Positions 18,233-27,233 are shown, numbered from the stretch's first letter. The stretch is 44,582 nucleotides of DNA from Methylomonas rosea (GCF_024505055.1 NZ_JANIBL010000041.1:1-44582), one strand, 5' to 3'. Translations and numbers: made by a program. Notes: generated by a model not told the origin, from the sequence alone.

Positions 18233-19141
18233 ATGCCTACCGCCAGCAATGTAACGCAATTGATCGGCAATACGCCCTTAGTGAAATTACATAAAGTCGT
18301 GTTGGAAAACTCCGCGACTGTGCTGGCAAAGTTGGAATCGAGAAACCCCGGCGGTTCAGTCAAGGACAGAATCGGTCTGGCCATGATTCAAGCCGCCGAG
18401 AAAGCGGGGCGCTTGCGCAACGGCGGTACTATTGTCGAGCCGACCTCCGGCAATACCGGTATTGCTTTGGCCATGATCGCCGCTGCGCGCGGTTACCACT
18501 GCATTTTGACGATGCCGGAAACCATGTCTATCGAGCGCAGGCAATTATTGGCATTGTATGGTGCGGAAATCGTGTTGACACCGGGTGCTGAAGGTATGAC
18601 CGGTGCAATTGCCAAGGCGCAGGAAATCGTCAGGCAAACGCCGGGGGCATTTATGCCCCATCAATTCGAAAATCCCGCTAACCCGGAAGTTCACAGACAA
18701 ACCACTGCCCAGGAAATCTGGTCTGCTACCGATGGTCAACTCGATGCCTTCGTGTGCGGGGTTGGTACCGGCGGTACCATTTCCGGGGTTGCCGACGTGA
18801 TCAAAAACCGTAAACCGCAGTTCCAAGTGATTGCGGTGGAGCCGGCCGAGTCCCCGCTGATCTCCGGCGGCACGCATTCGCCGCATAAAATTCAGGGTAT
18901 AGGGCCCGGTTTTGTGCCCAAGAATCTGGAAGTCGATCTATTGGATGGCATTGAATTGGTCACCACGGCAGAAGCCTTTACGATGCGCAAAAGGCTGATC
19001 GAAGAAGAGGGCATAATGGCCGGTATTTCCTCGGGTGCCAGTGTTTGCGCGGCGGTGCGCGTCGCGGCACAGATGGGTGCCGGTAAAACCGTGGTGACCA
19101 TTATTCACGACACCGGCGAGCGCTATTTAAGTATGAGCTAA
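18233..19141 (+). CDS. cysK: Cysteine synthase A (O-acetylserine sulfhydrylase)
   Basis: This PLP enzyme makes cysteine from O-acetylserine and sulfide. The PLP lysine is in [14 protein letters not shown]. The substrate-binding loop is [12 protein letters not shown], the phosphate-binding loop is [11 protein letters not shown], and the C-terminal serine that binds the pyridine nitrogen is in [20 protein letters not shown] is typical of CysK rather than CysM, as is [12 protein letters not shown], although at 302 residues it is slightly short. GAGGT precedes the ATG. It starts 13 bp after mucD, so it may be read through from the sigma-E operon. Confidence 0.94.
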   Translation: MPTASNVTQLIGNTPLVKLHKVVLENSATVLAKLESRNPGGSVKDRIGLAMIQAAEKAGRLRNGGTIVEPTSGNTGIALAMIAAARGYHCILTMPETMSIERRQLLALYGAEIVLTPGAEGMTGAIAKAQEIVRQTPGAFMPHQFENPANPEVHRQTTAQEIWSATDGQLDAFVCGVGTGGTISGVADVIKNRKPQFQVIAVEPAESPLISGGTHSPHKIQGIGPGFVPKNLEVDLLDGIELVTTAEAFTMRKRLIEEEGIMAGISSGASVCAAVRVAAQMGAGKTVVTIIHDTGERYLSMS

Positions 19142-19183
19142 CGCCGTTTTATCCCGCATTCTGCTGGAGCAAAAATAATAACA

Positions 19184-20440
19184 ATGACAAATCCCAGCAT
19201 CAAAATACGTTCTACCGGACTCGGTTATTTTATTAACCGCATTCAAACCCTGTTTGTCAGCATGTTACGTATCTGGACGATACCCATCGTCCTGATGCTC
19301 AGCCTGTCGTCCGGCTTTACCACCTATTACGGTTTATCGCATTTCATCACCCCCTGGATTGCGTTGGTGATTACCGTCGCCATTCAGTCCATCATCGTTA
19401 TCTGTTCCTTGGAAATGGCCGGCATCCATTGGAAGGCAAACAGAATGCGCTACTTTACCGTGGTAGCGTCGTTGGCTGTGGCGATTACCGCATCGGTGAC
19501 TTTTTCGTATTTCAAGTTTTACGAAATATCCGAGCAGGAAACCCTGCATATCAATCGGCTGAACGAGTTGAGGCAGCAAACTAAAAGTTATCTGGACGGT
19601 ATCCTGCAAGTTAAAAGCCAGATGCTGCACCAACAAAAACTTGATCTGGAAAAAGCTTCCTTGGATGCCAGTCAGGCCTATTTCGGTACACACAATCAGA
19701 TCGGGCCCGGCTATAAAAATCAGGTGGGAGAAGGGCCGTTCTGGCGCCACTACAACCAAATTTATCAAGAAAAAAAGCAGGCCTTGCAACAGCAGGAGCA
19801 AGCTTTTCAGGCGCTGGACAGCAATATTCGCCTGTTACAAAGCAACCTGAATCAGTTGGATGTAACCAACGACAAGGAAGCCACCTATTCACAATTTTTA
19901 AAGAATTATCAGGATATTCAGCTGGGTGTTAACCAACTGGCCAGCAGCATCGGCCTGTCTTTACCCGATGCACCCTTGCTAATGACGTACAAACAGTTCG
20001 TTGAGGAAGTAAAGCCCTCGTTTGCGATGTGGCGCGGGTTTTCATGGTTTGCATTTGCCTGTGCGGCGATGGTGGATTTTTTCACGGTGCTGCTGTCTTA
20101 TCGCTTGGAGTTTACCGCGCCGGGACCGTTAACGATCCAGGAAGAAGAACTGGTGTTCGAATGCCTGCGGCAATTCACCGAGTTTCGGATCAACGAAAAC
20201 GACGAGCTGGAAATGGTAATCGAAAAATCCGACCTGGAAAAAGCCCGGCGCTATTCCGATTGGTCGCGGATGTTCGTGGTCGGGCTATTACTCAGTCGCG
20301 GTTTTTTGCGTAAAGTGGACGACAGGACCGTGGAGTTTGCGCCGAATCTGTATCCGCTGATCGCGGAAAAAATGTCCGACAAAATCGCCGCGCTTAAACA
20401 AAAAACCGTTGCCGCGCCCGGCGCCGTTAGCCATGAATAG
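19184..20440 (+). CDS. Unknown membrane protein with a large coiled-coil loop
   Basis: This 418-residue protein is of unrecognised family. Three hydrophobic segments lie near residues 30-48, 57-77 and 88-106. A long glutamine- and lysine-rich coiled coil follows (about 115-245, LRQQTKSYLDGILQVK, EKKQALQQQEQAFQAL). A fourth membrane segment is at about 286-308 (WFAFACAAMVDFFTVLLSY). The C-terminal 100 residues are charged (EEELVFECLRQFTEFRINEN) and may be a winged-helix-like or dimerisation domain, but this is a guess. It overlaps the next gene by 8 bp. Together with the two following genes it forms a translationally coupled operon. A role in the cell envelope is inferred from the lipoprotein partner. 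Confidence 0.8.
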   Translation: MTNPSIKIRSTGLGYFINRIQTLFVSMLRIWTIPIVLMLSLSSGFTTYYGLSHFITPWIALVITVAIQSIIVICSLEMAGIHWKANRMRYFTVVASLAVAITASVTFSYFKFYEISEQETLHINRLNELRQQTKSYLDGILQVKSQMLHQQKLDLEKASLDASQAYFGTHNQIGPGYKNQVGEGPFWRHYNQIYQEKKQALQQQEQAFQALDSNIRLLQSNLNQLDVTNDKEATYSQFLKNYQDIQLGVNQLASSIGLSLPDAPLLMTYKQFVEEVKPSFAMWRGFSWFAFACAAMVDFFTVLLSYRLEFTAPGPLTIQEEELVFECLRQFTEFRINENDELEMVIEKSDLEKARRYSDWSRMFVVGLLLSRGFLRKVDDRTVEFAPNLYPLIAEKMSDKIAALKQKTVAAPGAVSHE

Positions 20441-21494
20441 CCCCGGAACAGAATTGGAAGCCTGGCTGGCCGGCGGCGACTTATTCGAAGAGTCGCTCGC
20501 CGATACGGAGCAGTGGATTGCCGGTTTCGATGCCGACCGGCAAGTGGTGCAGCTCAAACTCGGCCCGTATAAAAAACTCTATCTACGGCCGAAAAAATTC
20601 GTCAAACGTTTCTATCACCATATTCACCCGCTGACGATAGAAAGCTGGCAATACCGGCGACAGCTAAGTATGTTCGACGATTTTTGCACAGTGGACTTGG
20701 CACTGGATTTGCGCTTTCAGGCTACCTTGGCTTATGTGCTGAAAAACAGCGAAATGCTGCCCACGATTAACCAACATATCAAGCAGTTGTATGGCGATAT
20801 TATCGACGATGTGGTCAATCTTGAGCTGCAAGCGCTGGCCGATGGCAACTGGATTCATAGCGGCCTGATCGACATCGAAAAACGTATCGCCCTGGCTATC
20901 AACCAAGTGTTGATGCAACAGCATATTCAATCGCAAGCGCTATGCAGTCTAACGGCCAGTTTTAACGAATTTCCGAACGTGCAGCTGGGCCGGGATAGCG
21001 TTTATCTGAACGTGTTGAAAAAGACTTTTGAATTGAATGAAGAGCGCACCCGCGAGCTGTCCCGGCAACAACGCTTATTGGAAGAGGAGGAAATACACGA
21101 AAAGCGCCTGCAACTGGAACATTTGCGCCGCGTATCCGAGTTGGAATTGCAGATGCAGGCTCAGGAAGCCGAAAAACAGCGGCGCCTGCTTGAAGACAAA
21201 CAAGATCAGCTCAGTCAGCAACTGGAACTTGAGAAGCGTTTGTATGCCGAACAGCTACGCCACGAAAACGAATTAAAGGCCATGCGTCTTGAAGCGGAGT
21301 TGCTTGCCCAGGAAGCCCAGCAGGCCCGGCAAAGGCTTGCGGAAAGTCAGCAGCTCTCAGAACAATTGACCCATCAGGCGGAATTGCACGATAAAAAGGT
21401 GCTTGCCGATATTCGCTTGCAGCAACGCACGCAAAGCTTATGGCAAGAGAATGGTTCAACGAACGAAACAGGGAGTGATCATGCAGAGCAATAA
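20433..21494 (+). CDS. Unknown soluble protein with long C-terminal coiled coil
   Basis: This 353-residue protein has no recognised family. Residues 1-200 form a mixed globular part (KLGPYKKLYLRPKKFVKRFYHHIHPL). From about 205 to 340 the sequence is an almost uninterrupted coiled coil rich in leucine, glutamate, glutamine and arginine (TRELSRQQRLLEEEEIHEK, LEHLRRVSELELQMQAQE). No signal peptide or membrane helix is seen. The start ATG overlaps the upstream stop as ATGAATAG, and the gene's end overlaps the next lipoprotein gene by 14 bp. It may bind the coiled coil of the upstream membrane protein if that faces the cytoplasm. This is inference. Confidence 0.8.
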   Translation: MNSPGTELEAWLAGGDLFEESLADTEQWIAGFDADRQVVQLKLGPYKKLYLRPKKFVKRFYHHIHPLTIESWQYRRQLSMFDDFCTVDLALDLRFQATLAYVLKNSEMLPTINQHIKQLYGDIIDDVVNLELQALADGNWIHSGLIDIEKRIALAINQVLMQQHIQSQALCSLTASFNEFPNVQLGRDSVYLNVLKKTFELNEERTRELSRQQRLLEEEEIHEKRLQLEHLRRVSELELQMQAQEAEKQRRLLEDKQDQLSQQLELEKRLYAEQLRHENELKAMRLEAELLAQEAQQARQRLAESQQLSEQLTHQAELHDKKVLADIRLQQRTQSLWQENGSTNETGSDHAEQ

Positions 21495-22209
21495 ATTGAT
21501 AGGTGTAAGTTATCGGCTGTTGGTTTTGCTACTGACCGCGTTGCTGGCGGCTTGTAGTACCACACCGCGTCCGCTGCAATTTCGCACGGAAATCGATTCG
21601 CTAGTCGCCGTTAGCGCTCCGCAAAGCGCTATGCGATTTGTGGTATTGCCGGGCAATGCCGGTGCAAACGAACAGGATTTGCAGTTTATCGAATTTAAAA
21701 CCTATATCGAAAAAGTCTTGGCTAATCGCGGTTACAGCAAGGCCAACAGTATCCAGGACAGCAACTTGGTGATGTTCCTGAGTTACGGTGTCGGTGCCCC
21801 TGAAGTGCATCAATACACTTACGAGGTACCATTGTGGAACGACATGGGGTATTACTATCCGTACCGAATGTCCAGATTTTACAACGGCTATTATCCGGGC
21901 TTCGGCGTCGGCGGCTATTCGCAACGTACCGAATCCTATACGACATTCCGGCGCTACCTGGTGCTGGAAGCCTGCGATAAAGAGGCCTATTTGCAACAGC
22001 AACAGCGCAAACAGCTATGGAAAACCAGCGTGCAAAGCAACGGTTCCAGCAATGACTTACGCCTGGTGTTCCCGTATATGGCGGCGGCCATGCAAGCCTA
22101 TTTAGGTACTAACACAGGGCACATGATCACTGTGGATATCGACGAAACCAATACGCTGGTGCGTAGCCTGCTTGGTCCATTTCAACCCAGCACGGCGCCA
22201 CCGCGATAA
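21481..22209 (+). CDS. DUF4136-like lipoprotein
   Basis: This 242-residue secreted lipoprotein has a signal peptide ending in the lipobox LLAAC, so mature C is about residue 24. The following S-T-T lacks an inner-membrane retention signal, suggesting outer-membrane location. The mature part resembles DUF4136: FVVLPGNAGANEQDLQFIEFKTY, LANRGYSKA, and a tyrosine- and glycine-rich loop (YYYPYRMSRFYNGYYPGFG). Its start overlaps the upstream coiled-coil gene by 14 bp, which couples their translation. Function unknown. The ATG at 21481 is chosen because it alone gives a proper signal peptide. Confidence 0.85.
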   Translation: MQSNKLIGVSYRLLVLLLTALLAACSTTPRPLQFRTEIDSLVAVSAPQSAMRFVVLPGNAGANEQDLQFIEFKTYIEKVLANRGYSKANSIQDSNLVMFLSYGVGAPEVHQYTYEVPLWNDMGYYYPYRMSRFYNGYYPGFGVGGYSQRTESYTTFRRYLVLEACDKEAYLQQQQRKQLWKTSVQSNGSSNDLRLVFPYMAAAMQAYLGTNTGHMITVDIDETNTLVRSLLGPFQPSTAPPR

Positions 22210-22395
22210 AGATGGAATTTGGTTTTCCGCCCCCCGGGTATGCTTGATTGCAGGCAAAATATTGACAACACCTGGTGCCCGTTACAGACTGGGTGCACAG
22301 CCGCTAAGCTAGGAATTGGATTTGATGTCTAGTCTCTGCTTGGCCGAGCCAAACGTTTAGGGATGAAAGTTAACAATAATAATCAGGAGAGCAGC

Positions 22396-22923
22396 ATGAA
22401 AATAATCGTTTTGGGATTTATCGTGGCTTTCAATAGCTTGTCTGTGCACGCTGCGAAATACGGCCTGGAGCCGGGCGACGCGGTACTGACCAATTGTCAC
22501 GAAATTTATACCAGAGGGGTGGTTAAAGCCAAGGTCGACGATGGCTACACCGTACACTTTCCGAAGAACAGCGGCCCCATCCAATGTCCGCCGTTTCGCT
22601 GGCATGCAGAGTTTGTCTTGCCGTTTCAATCCGTTCCGGAATATCGCCTGAAGTTTTTGGGCGGTTTAAAACGCGACATCGTCTTTCAGGTGGGCGAGCC
22701 GGTGACTTTTCGGGTCGATACCGACAGACGCGTCGTCAAGAACAAAGCCAACATCGACATAGACGCGCAGATTACCGACATCAGCAGCAACGGCGCGATA
22801 GCCGTGAAGTTAATCAGCACCGATCCGGAAGCAGCGGCGACATTTTGGCAATGGATAGGCGGTAATTATGTCGATTTACGGCATAAGTATTTGGAACTGG
22901 AACGGGATAAAAGATCCCGGTAA
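22396..22923 (+). CDS. Secreted hypothetical protein
   Basis: This 175-residue protein has a signal peptide (MKIIVLGFIVAFNSLSVHA) and a periplasmic or secreted mature part. A motif TRGVVKAKVDDGYTVHF looks like a small SH3/Tudor-like barrel segment, and two cysteines (TNCHEIY and IQCPPFR) could form a disulfide. The family is not recognised. The start at ATG 22396 is chosen because AGGAG precedes it; the longer open frame upstream lacks a ribosome site. About 185 bp of non-coding sequence with inverted repeats (for example TTGGC-cga-GCCAA near 22,340-22,353) precede it. Confidence 0.72.
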   Translation: MKIIVLGFIVAFNSLSVHAAKYGLEPGDAVLTNCHEIYTRGVVKAKVDDGYTVHFPKNSGPIQCPPFRWHAEFVLPFQSVPEYRLKFLGGLKRDIVFQVGEPVTFRVDTDRRVVKNKANIDIDAQITDISSNGAIAVKLISTDPEAAATFWQWIGGNYVDLRHKYLELERDKRSR

Positions 22924-23332
22924 TCGGCATAAATTAAGCTAAACACTTTCATGTTATTGCCAACTCAAGCGTTGGCAGGTTGCAACTATTCAGCGAATCG
23001 CAAGACACTGCAAAGCGCCGAGAAATTACTCATCTCCTGATGAACGACTATATGGATGCAGAAGGCAAGGCATGGAGCTATTGGAGAGAGGAGAATTCCT
23101 CGCCATTTAGTTTCCTGGCTTTTGCTTGACACGGAGATCAACTCAACTTGAATCCTGGTTTGCTTATTTTCCTTATTTCCCCTACGCTTTCGGTCAAACA
23201 CACTGATGCGGCGTCTACATCCCTTTAAAGATGGTCGCAAAACTTCGAATGGACGGGGGCAGAGCGTTGGTCAAGACGGCATGCATTCCGCATTTTTCCA
23301 TTTGACAAAAGTAGATCGGACTGTCAATCCCG
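22924..23332. other. Non-coding interval with one hairpin
   Basis: No convincing gene lies here. One 7-bp hairpin, TGCCAAC-tcaagc-GTTGGCA at 22,958-22,977, follows the upstream gene but has no T-run. The remainder probably holds the promoter of the HD-GYP gene, though no clear -35/-10 pair was found. Confidence 0.4.
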
Positions 23333-24616
23333 ATGCAAGATAACTTCAACATTACCATGGAGCAGCTGCGGGTCGGGTTGTATGTCCACCTCGATCTCAA
23401 GTGGTTTGATCACCCTTTCTCGTTCAGCCATTTCAAGATAAAGAACGAGGCACAGATCAAGACCATCCGGAGTCTCGGGCTCAAGTCGATTCGTTACGAT
23501 CCGGCCCTCAGCGATTGCAATCCGCTACCTCAAAAGACACAGCAGACACAGCAGATACCGCAGGCACAGGATGAAGCCAAGCCGGATATTTCGCCGGTAT
23601 TGGCGGCCAAACTCGCGCTAGTCGAGCGTATCCAGCAGCAGCGAGAGGCGGCTGCACGAATTGAAAATGCCTTTATCGATAGCGCTAAAACCATTCACGG
23701 CATCGAGAAAAACTTGTTTACCATGCCGGCGGAGACCGTGCGAAAGGCGACACAATTGGTGGACCAAATTGTCGACTCGCTGCTTTCCGCGCCGGAACTC
23801 GCTATCCACGTCATGATAGGCAAGGCGGGTGCCGAGGAATTGTATTACCATTCCTTGAATGTAACCATGCTGTCCCTGATGATGGCTCGCGACATCGGCT
23901 TGCCCCAAGAGTTGGTCGGCAACTTGGGAATAGGCGCACTGTTCCACGATATTGGTCATAAGGAAATACCCTCAAAAATTCTGATGAAAAAGGACCCGCT
24001 CAATCAGGCTGAGCGCCATTTGTTCGAAATGCATTGCCAATATGGCGCGGGTATCGGCCAGCGACTGGGGCTTGCACCAGCCGTCTTGACCATCATTCGC
24101 GAACATCACGAATTGTTCGATGGGACTGGTTACCCTAGTAAACTCAAAGGCGAAGCTATCGATTTGCTTTCCCGCATTGTCGTCATTGCCAACCATTACG
24201 ATGAACTGTGTAACCCGGTGAATATTAACGATGCACTGACGCCCCATGAGGCTCTGTCGACGATGTTCGCCAAGTTGCGCAACAAATTCGATCAGAAACT
24301 GCTCCAGGTCTTCATCCGTTGTCTTGGGGTTTATCCGCCCGGCACGATCGTGCAGTTTTCCAATGGAGTGATCGGTATGGTCGTCACCGTCAATACCGCC
24401 AAGCCGATGAAACCGCTGGTGCTCATCTACGACGCGGATATTCCCAGGGATGAAGCGATCCTGGTGGACATGGCGTGCGAAGCAGATGCGAATATTGCGA
24501 AGGCGATCAGACCGGCGCAGGTGCCGCGGGAAATATACAACTATCTCAGTCCACGCAAACGGGTCAATTATTATTTCGATCCGAGCCAACCCGGCCAGGA
24601 GCAAGCCGCCAGATGA
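23333..24616 (+). CDS. HD-GYP cyclic-di-GMP phosphodiesterase with DUF3391
   Basis: This 427-residue protein probably hydrolyses cyclic di-GMP. The N-terminal DUF3391 domain (about 7-100) begins MEQLRVGLYVHLDLKWFDHPF, typical of this class. The HD-GYP domain (about 150-340) shows the metal-binding GALFHDIGHKEIP (H205, D206), then HCQYG, REHHELFDGTGYP (258-268) and NHYDEL. The HD and GYP signatures are intact, so activity is likely. The start ATG at 23333 has a weak ribosome site; a start eight codons later is possible. It overlaps the following histidine kinase gene by 4 bp (ATGA), so the two act in one pathway, perhaps with the kinase controlling cyclic di-GMP through an unlinked regulator. 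Confidence 0.92.
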   Translation: MQDNFNITMEQLRVGLYVHLDLKWFDHPFSFSHFKIKNEAQIKTIRSLGLKSIRYDPALSDCNPLPQKTQQTQQIPQAQDEAKPDISPVLAAKLALVERIQQQREAAARIENAFIDSAKTIHGIEKNLFTMPAETVRKATQLVDQIVDSLLSAPELAIHVMIGKAGAEELYYHSLNVTMLSLMMARDIGLPQELVGNLGIGALFHDIGHKEIPSKILMKKDPLNQAERHLFEMHCQYGAGIGQRLGLAPAVLTIIREHHELFDGTGYPSKLKGEAIDLLSRIVVIANHYDELCNPVNINDALTPHEALSTMFAKLRNKFDQKLLQVFIRCLGVYPPGTIVQFSNGVIGMVVTVNTAKPMKPLVLIYDADIPRDEAILVDMACEADANIAKAIRPAQVPREIYNYLSPRKRVNYYFDPSQPGQEQAAR

Positions 24617-26265
24617 GCAGCCTCGAACATCTGATGATTGATTACAGCCAGCATATGATGTTGCTGGTTGAACCCGGCGAGTTGCGGATCATCATCGCCA
24701 ACAAGGTTGTAGAGAAGATGCTTGGCTATTCGGAACAGGAATTGCTAACCATGGCCATCACCAATATCGAAAGTTCATTGCAAGACGTTTTTTATTGGGA
24801 AGATGTCCGTAACGGCCAATATCTCGATATCGAGACCCAGGACGGACTTTATCAATGCGCCGATGGTTCGATGTTGATGGTGACCAAATCCGTCAAGGTC
24901 ATTCAGCATGAAGGCAGCCCTCTGATTCTGATACAGGCCAGAGATGTTCAGAACGAACACAAGGCCGAGGATGCCCTGGCCCAGATATTGTCCCAGCTGA
25001 GGGCAACGCTGGAATCGACAGGCAACGGCATTCTGGTCATCGATTGGCATGGCAAGATCGCCAACATGAACCGCCAGTTCAGTAGCATGTGGGGCATTTC
25101 GGACGACTTGCTGCTGGAGAGGGAGGAAGCGGATATTCTCGAGTTCATTGCCGGGCTGGTTGTCGAGCCGGAAGTATTGCGTATTCGCCTGCGGGAGCTG
25201 GTCGGCAACAGCGAAACCGAAGATATCCTGAGTCTCAATGATGGTCGAATTTTCGAATGCAGATCGCGGCCGCAATATCTGGGTGAGCACATCATCGGCC
25301 GTGTCTTCGGCTTCAACGATATCACCGAACGCAAACGGGCCGAGGAAGCTTTGCGCGATTCCCGAGACGAACTCGAAGAGCAGGTGCATAAGCGCACTGC
25401 CTCCCTGCAAATGGCGAATACCCAATTGCTGGCCGAGAAGGCGCGTCAAGAGGATCTCATCAGGCAGCTTGAAGAAACCCAGATGCAACTGCTGCAATCC
25501 GAAAAAATGGCTTCGATTGGCCAGCTTGCTGCCGGCGTGGCTCATGAGATCAACAATCCCATTGGCTTCGTCAACTCCAACTTGAGTACCTTGCAGGAGT
25601 ATGTCGATGGGATGCTCAGATTGCTGGCGGCTTACGAACGGATCGAAGATACGTTGGTGAACGAGGCCTTGCAAGATATTACGCATCTGAAGCAGGAAAT
25701 CGATATCGGCTATCTGCGCGGCGACATCGGCAATCTTCTGGCGGAATCTCTCGACGGCTTGCAGCGGGTGCGGCGCATCGTTAAGGATCTGAAGGATTTC
25801 TCTCACGTCGGCGAATTGGAACAGCAATCGGCGAATCTTGAGTCGGGTCTCGACAGCACGCTTAACGTGGTGTGGAACGAAATCAAGTACAAAGCCGATG
25901 TCGTCAAGGAATATGGCGGAATCCCCGAGGTCAACTGCATCGCGTCCCAACTCAACCAGGTGTTCATGAACCTTCTGATCAATGCGGTGCAGGCGATTGA
26001 GGAGCACGGTCGAATTACGCTTCGCACCGGTCATGACGAGAAAAGTGTTTGGGTTGAGGTGGAGGATACCGGCAAGGGCATCAAACCCGAACAGCTTGGA
26101 AAAATCTTTGATCCGTTCTTTACCACCAAATCGGTCGGCATGGGCACAGGCCTGGGTCTATCGCTATCCTATGGGATTGTTAAAAAACACAATGGGCGGA
26201 TAGAGGTGAAGAGCGAACTCGGAAAGGGTACTTGCTTTCGGGTACTTTTGCCGCGGACTAGCTGA
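24613..26265 (+). CDS. PAS-domain sensor histidine kinase
   Basis: This 550-residue kinase has no transmembrane segment, so it senses a cytoplasmic signal. Two PAS domains (about 7-115 and 127-240) are followed by a coiled coil (240-300). The HisKA region has H311 in [14 protein letters not shown]. The ATPase domain shows the N box ([14 protein letters not shown]), G1 (VEDTGKGI), F box (FDPFFTTK) and G2 ([14 protein letters not shown]). No receiver domain is fused and no response regulator is adjacent, so its partner lies elsewhere. The start overlaps the HD-GYP stop as ATGA. The longer frame beginning upstream is a shadow of the HD-GYP gene. Confidence 0.92.
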   Translation: MSSLEHLMIDYSQHMMLLVEPGELRIIIANKVVEKMLGYSEQELLTMAITNIESSLQDVFYWEDVRNGQYLDIETQDGLYQCADGSMLMVTKSVKVIQHEGSPLILIQARDVQNEHKAEDALAQILSQLRATLESTGNGILVIDWHGKIANMNRQFSSMWGISDDLLLEREEADILEFIAGLVVEPEVLRIRLRELVGNSETEDILSLNDGRIFECRSRPQYLGEHIIGRVFGFNDITERKRAEEALRDSRDELEEQVHKRTASLQMANTQLLAEKARQEDLIRQLEETQMQLLQSEKMASIGQLAAGVAHEINNPIGFVNSNLSTLQEYVDGMLRLLAAYERIEDTLVNEALQDITHLKQEIDIGYLRGDIGNLLAESLDGLQRVRRIVKDLKDFSHVGELEQQSANLESGLDSTLNVVWNEIKYKADVVKEYGGIPEVNCIASQLNQVFMNLLINAVQAIEEHGRITLRTGHDEKSVWVEVEDTGKGIKPEQLGKIFDPFFTTKSVGMGTGLGLSLSYGIVKKHNGRIEVKSELGKGTCFRVLLPRTS

Positions 26266-26469
26266 CAGGCGTTCCGTCATTTTGCCGATAGGCAATCCAC
26301 CATGATAAACGGTCGCGGTAATCAGGATAATTCGATCTGACTATGTGGTTTCTCTTCAGCGAATTTGCCGTTATGCCTATTCCCCCAGACAAACGGGGAA
26401 CAGCTGTTGTGTTTTTGGGAATGGTTCCGGCGGGAGAGTCCGTGATTACGTTTCCAATCAGCAACGTTC

Positions 26470-26742
26470 GAGTTATTTTCTACATCGATCAAGCTCGGAG
26501 CTCGGATGACCGAGAAATTTTCTCGAACGACCGAGCTCCGAGCTCAATTGGCCGAGAAGTTTTCTCAATTGATCGAGCTCTGACCCGGAACGGCCGAGTT
26601 ATTTTCTCAACCATTCTCCGCCGAAGCTGCATCGTTCAAGCTCCGAGCTAAAACGTTGGAGTTATTTTGTCCAATGATCGAGAAAAAAGCTTGGCCGTTG
26701 GAGAAAATAACTCCAACGGCCGAGAAAATAAGTCGAACGGGG
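26470..26742. repeat. Thirteen-unit 21-bp tandem array with palindromic cores
   Basis: Thirteen consecutive units of exactly 21 bp were counted by eye. Each unit is a 13-nt core plus an 8-nt linker. Two core types occur: an AT-rich palindrome (GAGAAATTTTCTC, GAGAAGTTTTCTC, GAGTTATTTTCTC, GAGAAAATAACTC) and a GC-rich palindrome (GAGCTCCGAGCTC, AAGCTCGGAGCTC). They alternate in units 1-7. Linkers vary around GAACGACC, AATTGATC and CATCGTTC. Units 8 and 11 are the most degraded. The 21-bp spacing is two helical turns, so all palindromes face the same side of the DNA. It is also seven codons, and heptad open frames exist on both strands. It lies beside the 3' end of the gene at 26,751. Confidence 0.85.
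26683..26721 (-). terminator. Rho-independent terminator inside the 21-bp array
   Basis: Read on the minus strand, GGCCGTTGGAG, loop ttatttt, CTCCAACGGCC forms a perfect 11-bp stem. AAGC and six T follow. It lies about 30 bp past the stop codon of the minus-strand gene at 26,751-27,233 and would end its transcript. It is built from array unit 12 with both flanking linkers, which are exact reverse complements. Confidence 0.75.
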
Positions 26743-26750
26743 GAGGGGGA

Positions 26751-27233
26751 TTAATGCGCGGATGGGGTATTTGCCGCGGTGGTCGAGCTGGTCGATTTTC
26801 TGGCGAAGCGGCGACTCAAACCGTCCAGGTGCTGTTCCAGCGCGCCGTTCTTGCCGGCCAGTTTCGCCGCTTGATACACCAGCAAAGTCTGGCTGTAAGC
26901 ATCGCTGCCCGCCGCCAAAAACGTATCCTCCAGCCGGCCTTGCAGCTGGCCCAAGGCCAACACCAGCGGTTCCAACTGCCGGACTAAGGTCACGTCGCGC
27001 TGATATTCGTCCAAATCGAAACTGCGCGGCAAAATGCCGGGATTTTGCACGGCCAATACCAAGCCTTGGTCCACAAACGCTCGGCTCTTGTCGCCCAGCT
27101 TGGGCAAGGCCCGGCGCTCGTCGGCGTTTAAATCGATCAAAAACGGTAACAGGTTTTGAATTTGATTGATCAATCCCAGCACCGCATTCTGCTGGTCGGC
27201 GGAGAGTTCGCCCTTGACTAAATCGTTGTTCAT
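26751..27233 (-). CDS. Conserved-looking hypothetical protein beside the repeat array
   Basis: This 160-residue soluble protein is mainly helical by appearance (QQNAVLGLINQIQNLLPFLIDL, VRQLEPLVLALGQLQGRLEDTF, SDAYSQTLLVYQAAKL) and ends in a low-complexity serine-threonine tail. No family is recognised. The ATG at 27233 is preceded on its strand by AAGGAGCGATT, a good ribosome site. Its codon choice resembles host genes rather than the AT-rich cassettes to its right. It ends 8 bp from the 21-bp array, which also supplies its terminator. Longer open frames on the same strand overlapping it are shadows. Any functional link with the array is unproven. Confidence 0.75.
   Translation of the reverse strand: MNNDLVKGELSADQQNAVLGLINQIQNLLPFLIDLNADERRALPKLGDKSRAFVDQGLVLAVQNPGILPRSFDLDEYQRDVTLVRQLEPLVLALGQLQGRLEDTFLAAGSDAYSQTLLVYQAAKLAGKNGALEQHLDGLSRRFARKSTSSTTAANTPSAH

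Noticed and set aside
22250..22395. Structured region before the secreted protein, with GGGTGCACAGCCGCTAAGC resembling parts of cyclic di-GMP and cobalamin riboswitches
   Set aside because: The GNRA tetraloop arm and the conserved core residues of the cyclic di-GMP-I class do not line up, and the cobalamin box sequences are absent. Left as plain non-coding DNA.
24775..26034. 419-codon open frame opposite the histidine kinase
   Set aside because: It is antisense to an intact kinase with all boxes conserved; the open frame follows from codon bias.
26470..26742. CRISPR array
   Set aside because: Repeat cores are only 13 nt and variable, linkers are only 8 nt and similar to one another, and no cas gene is near.
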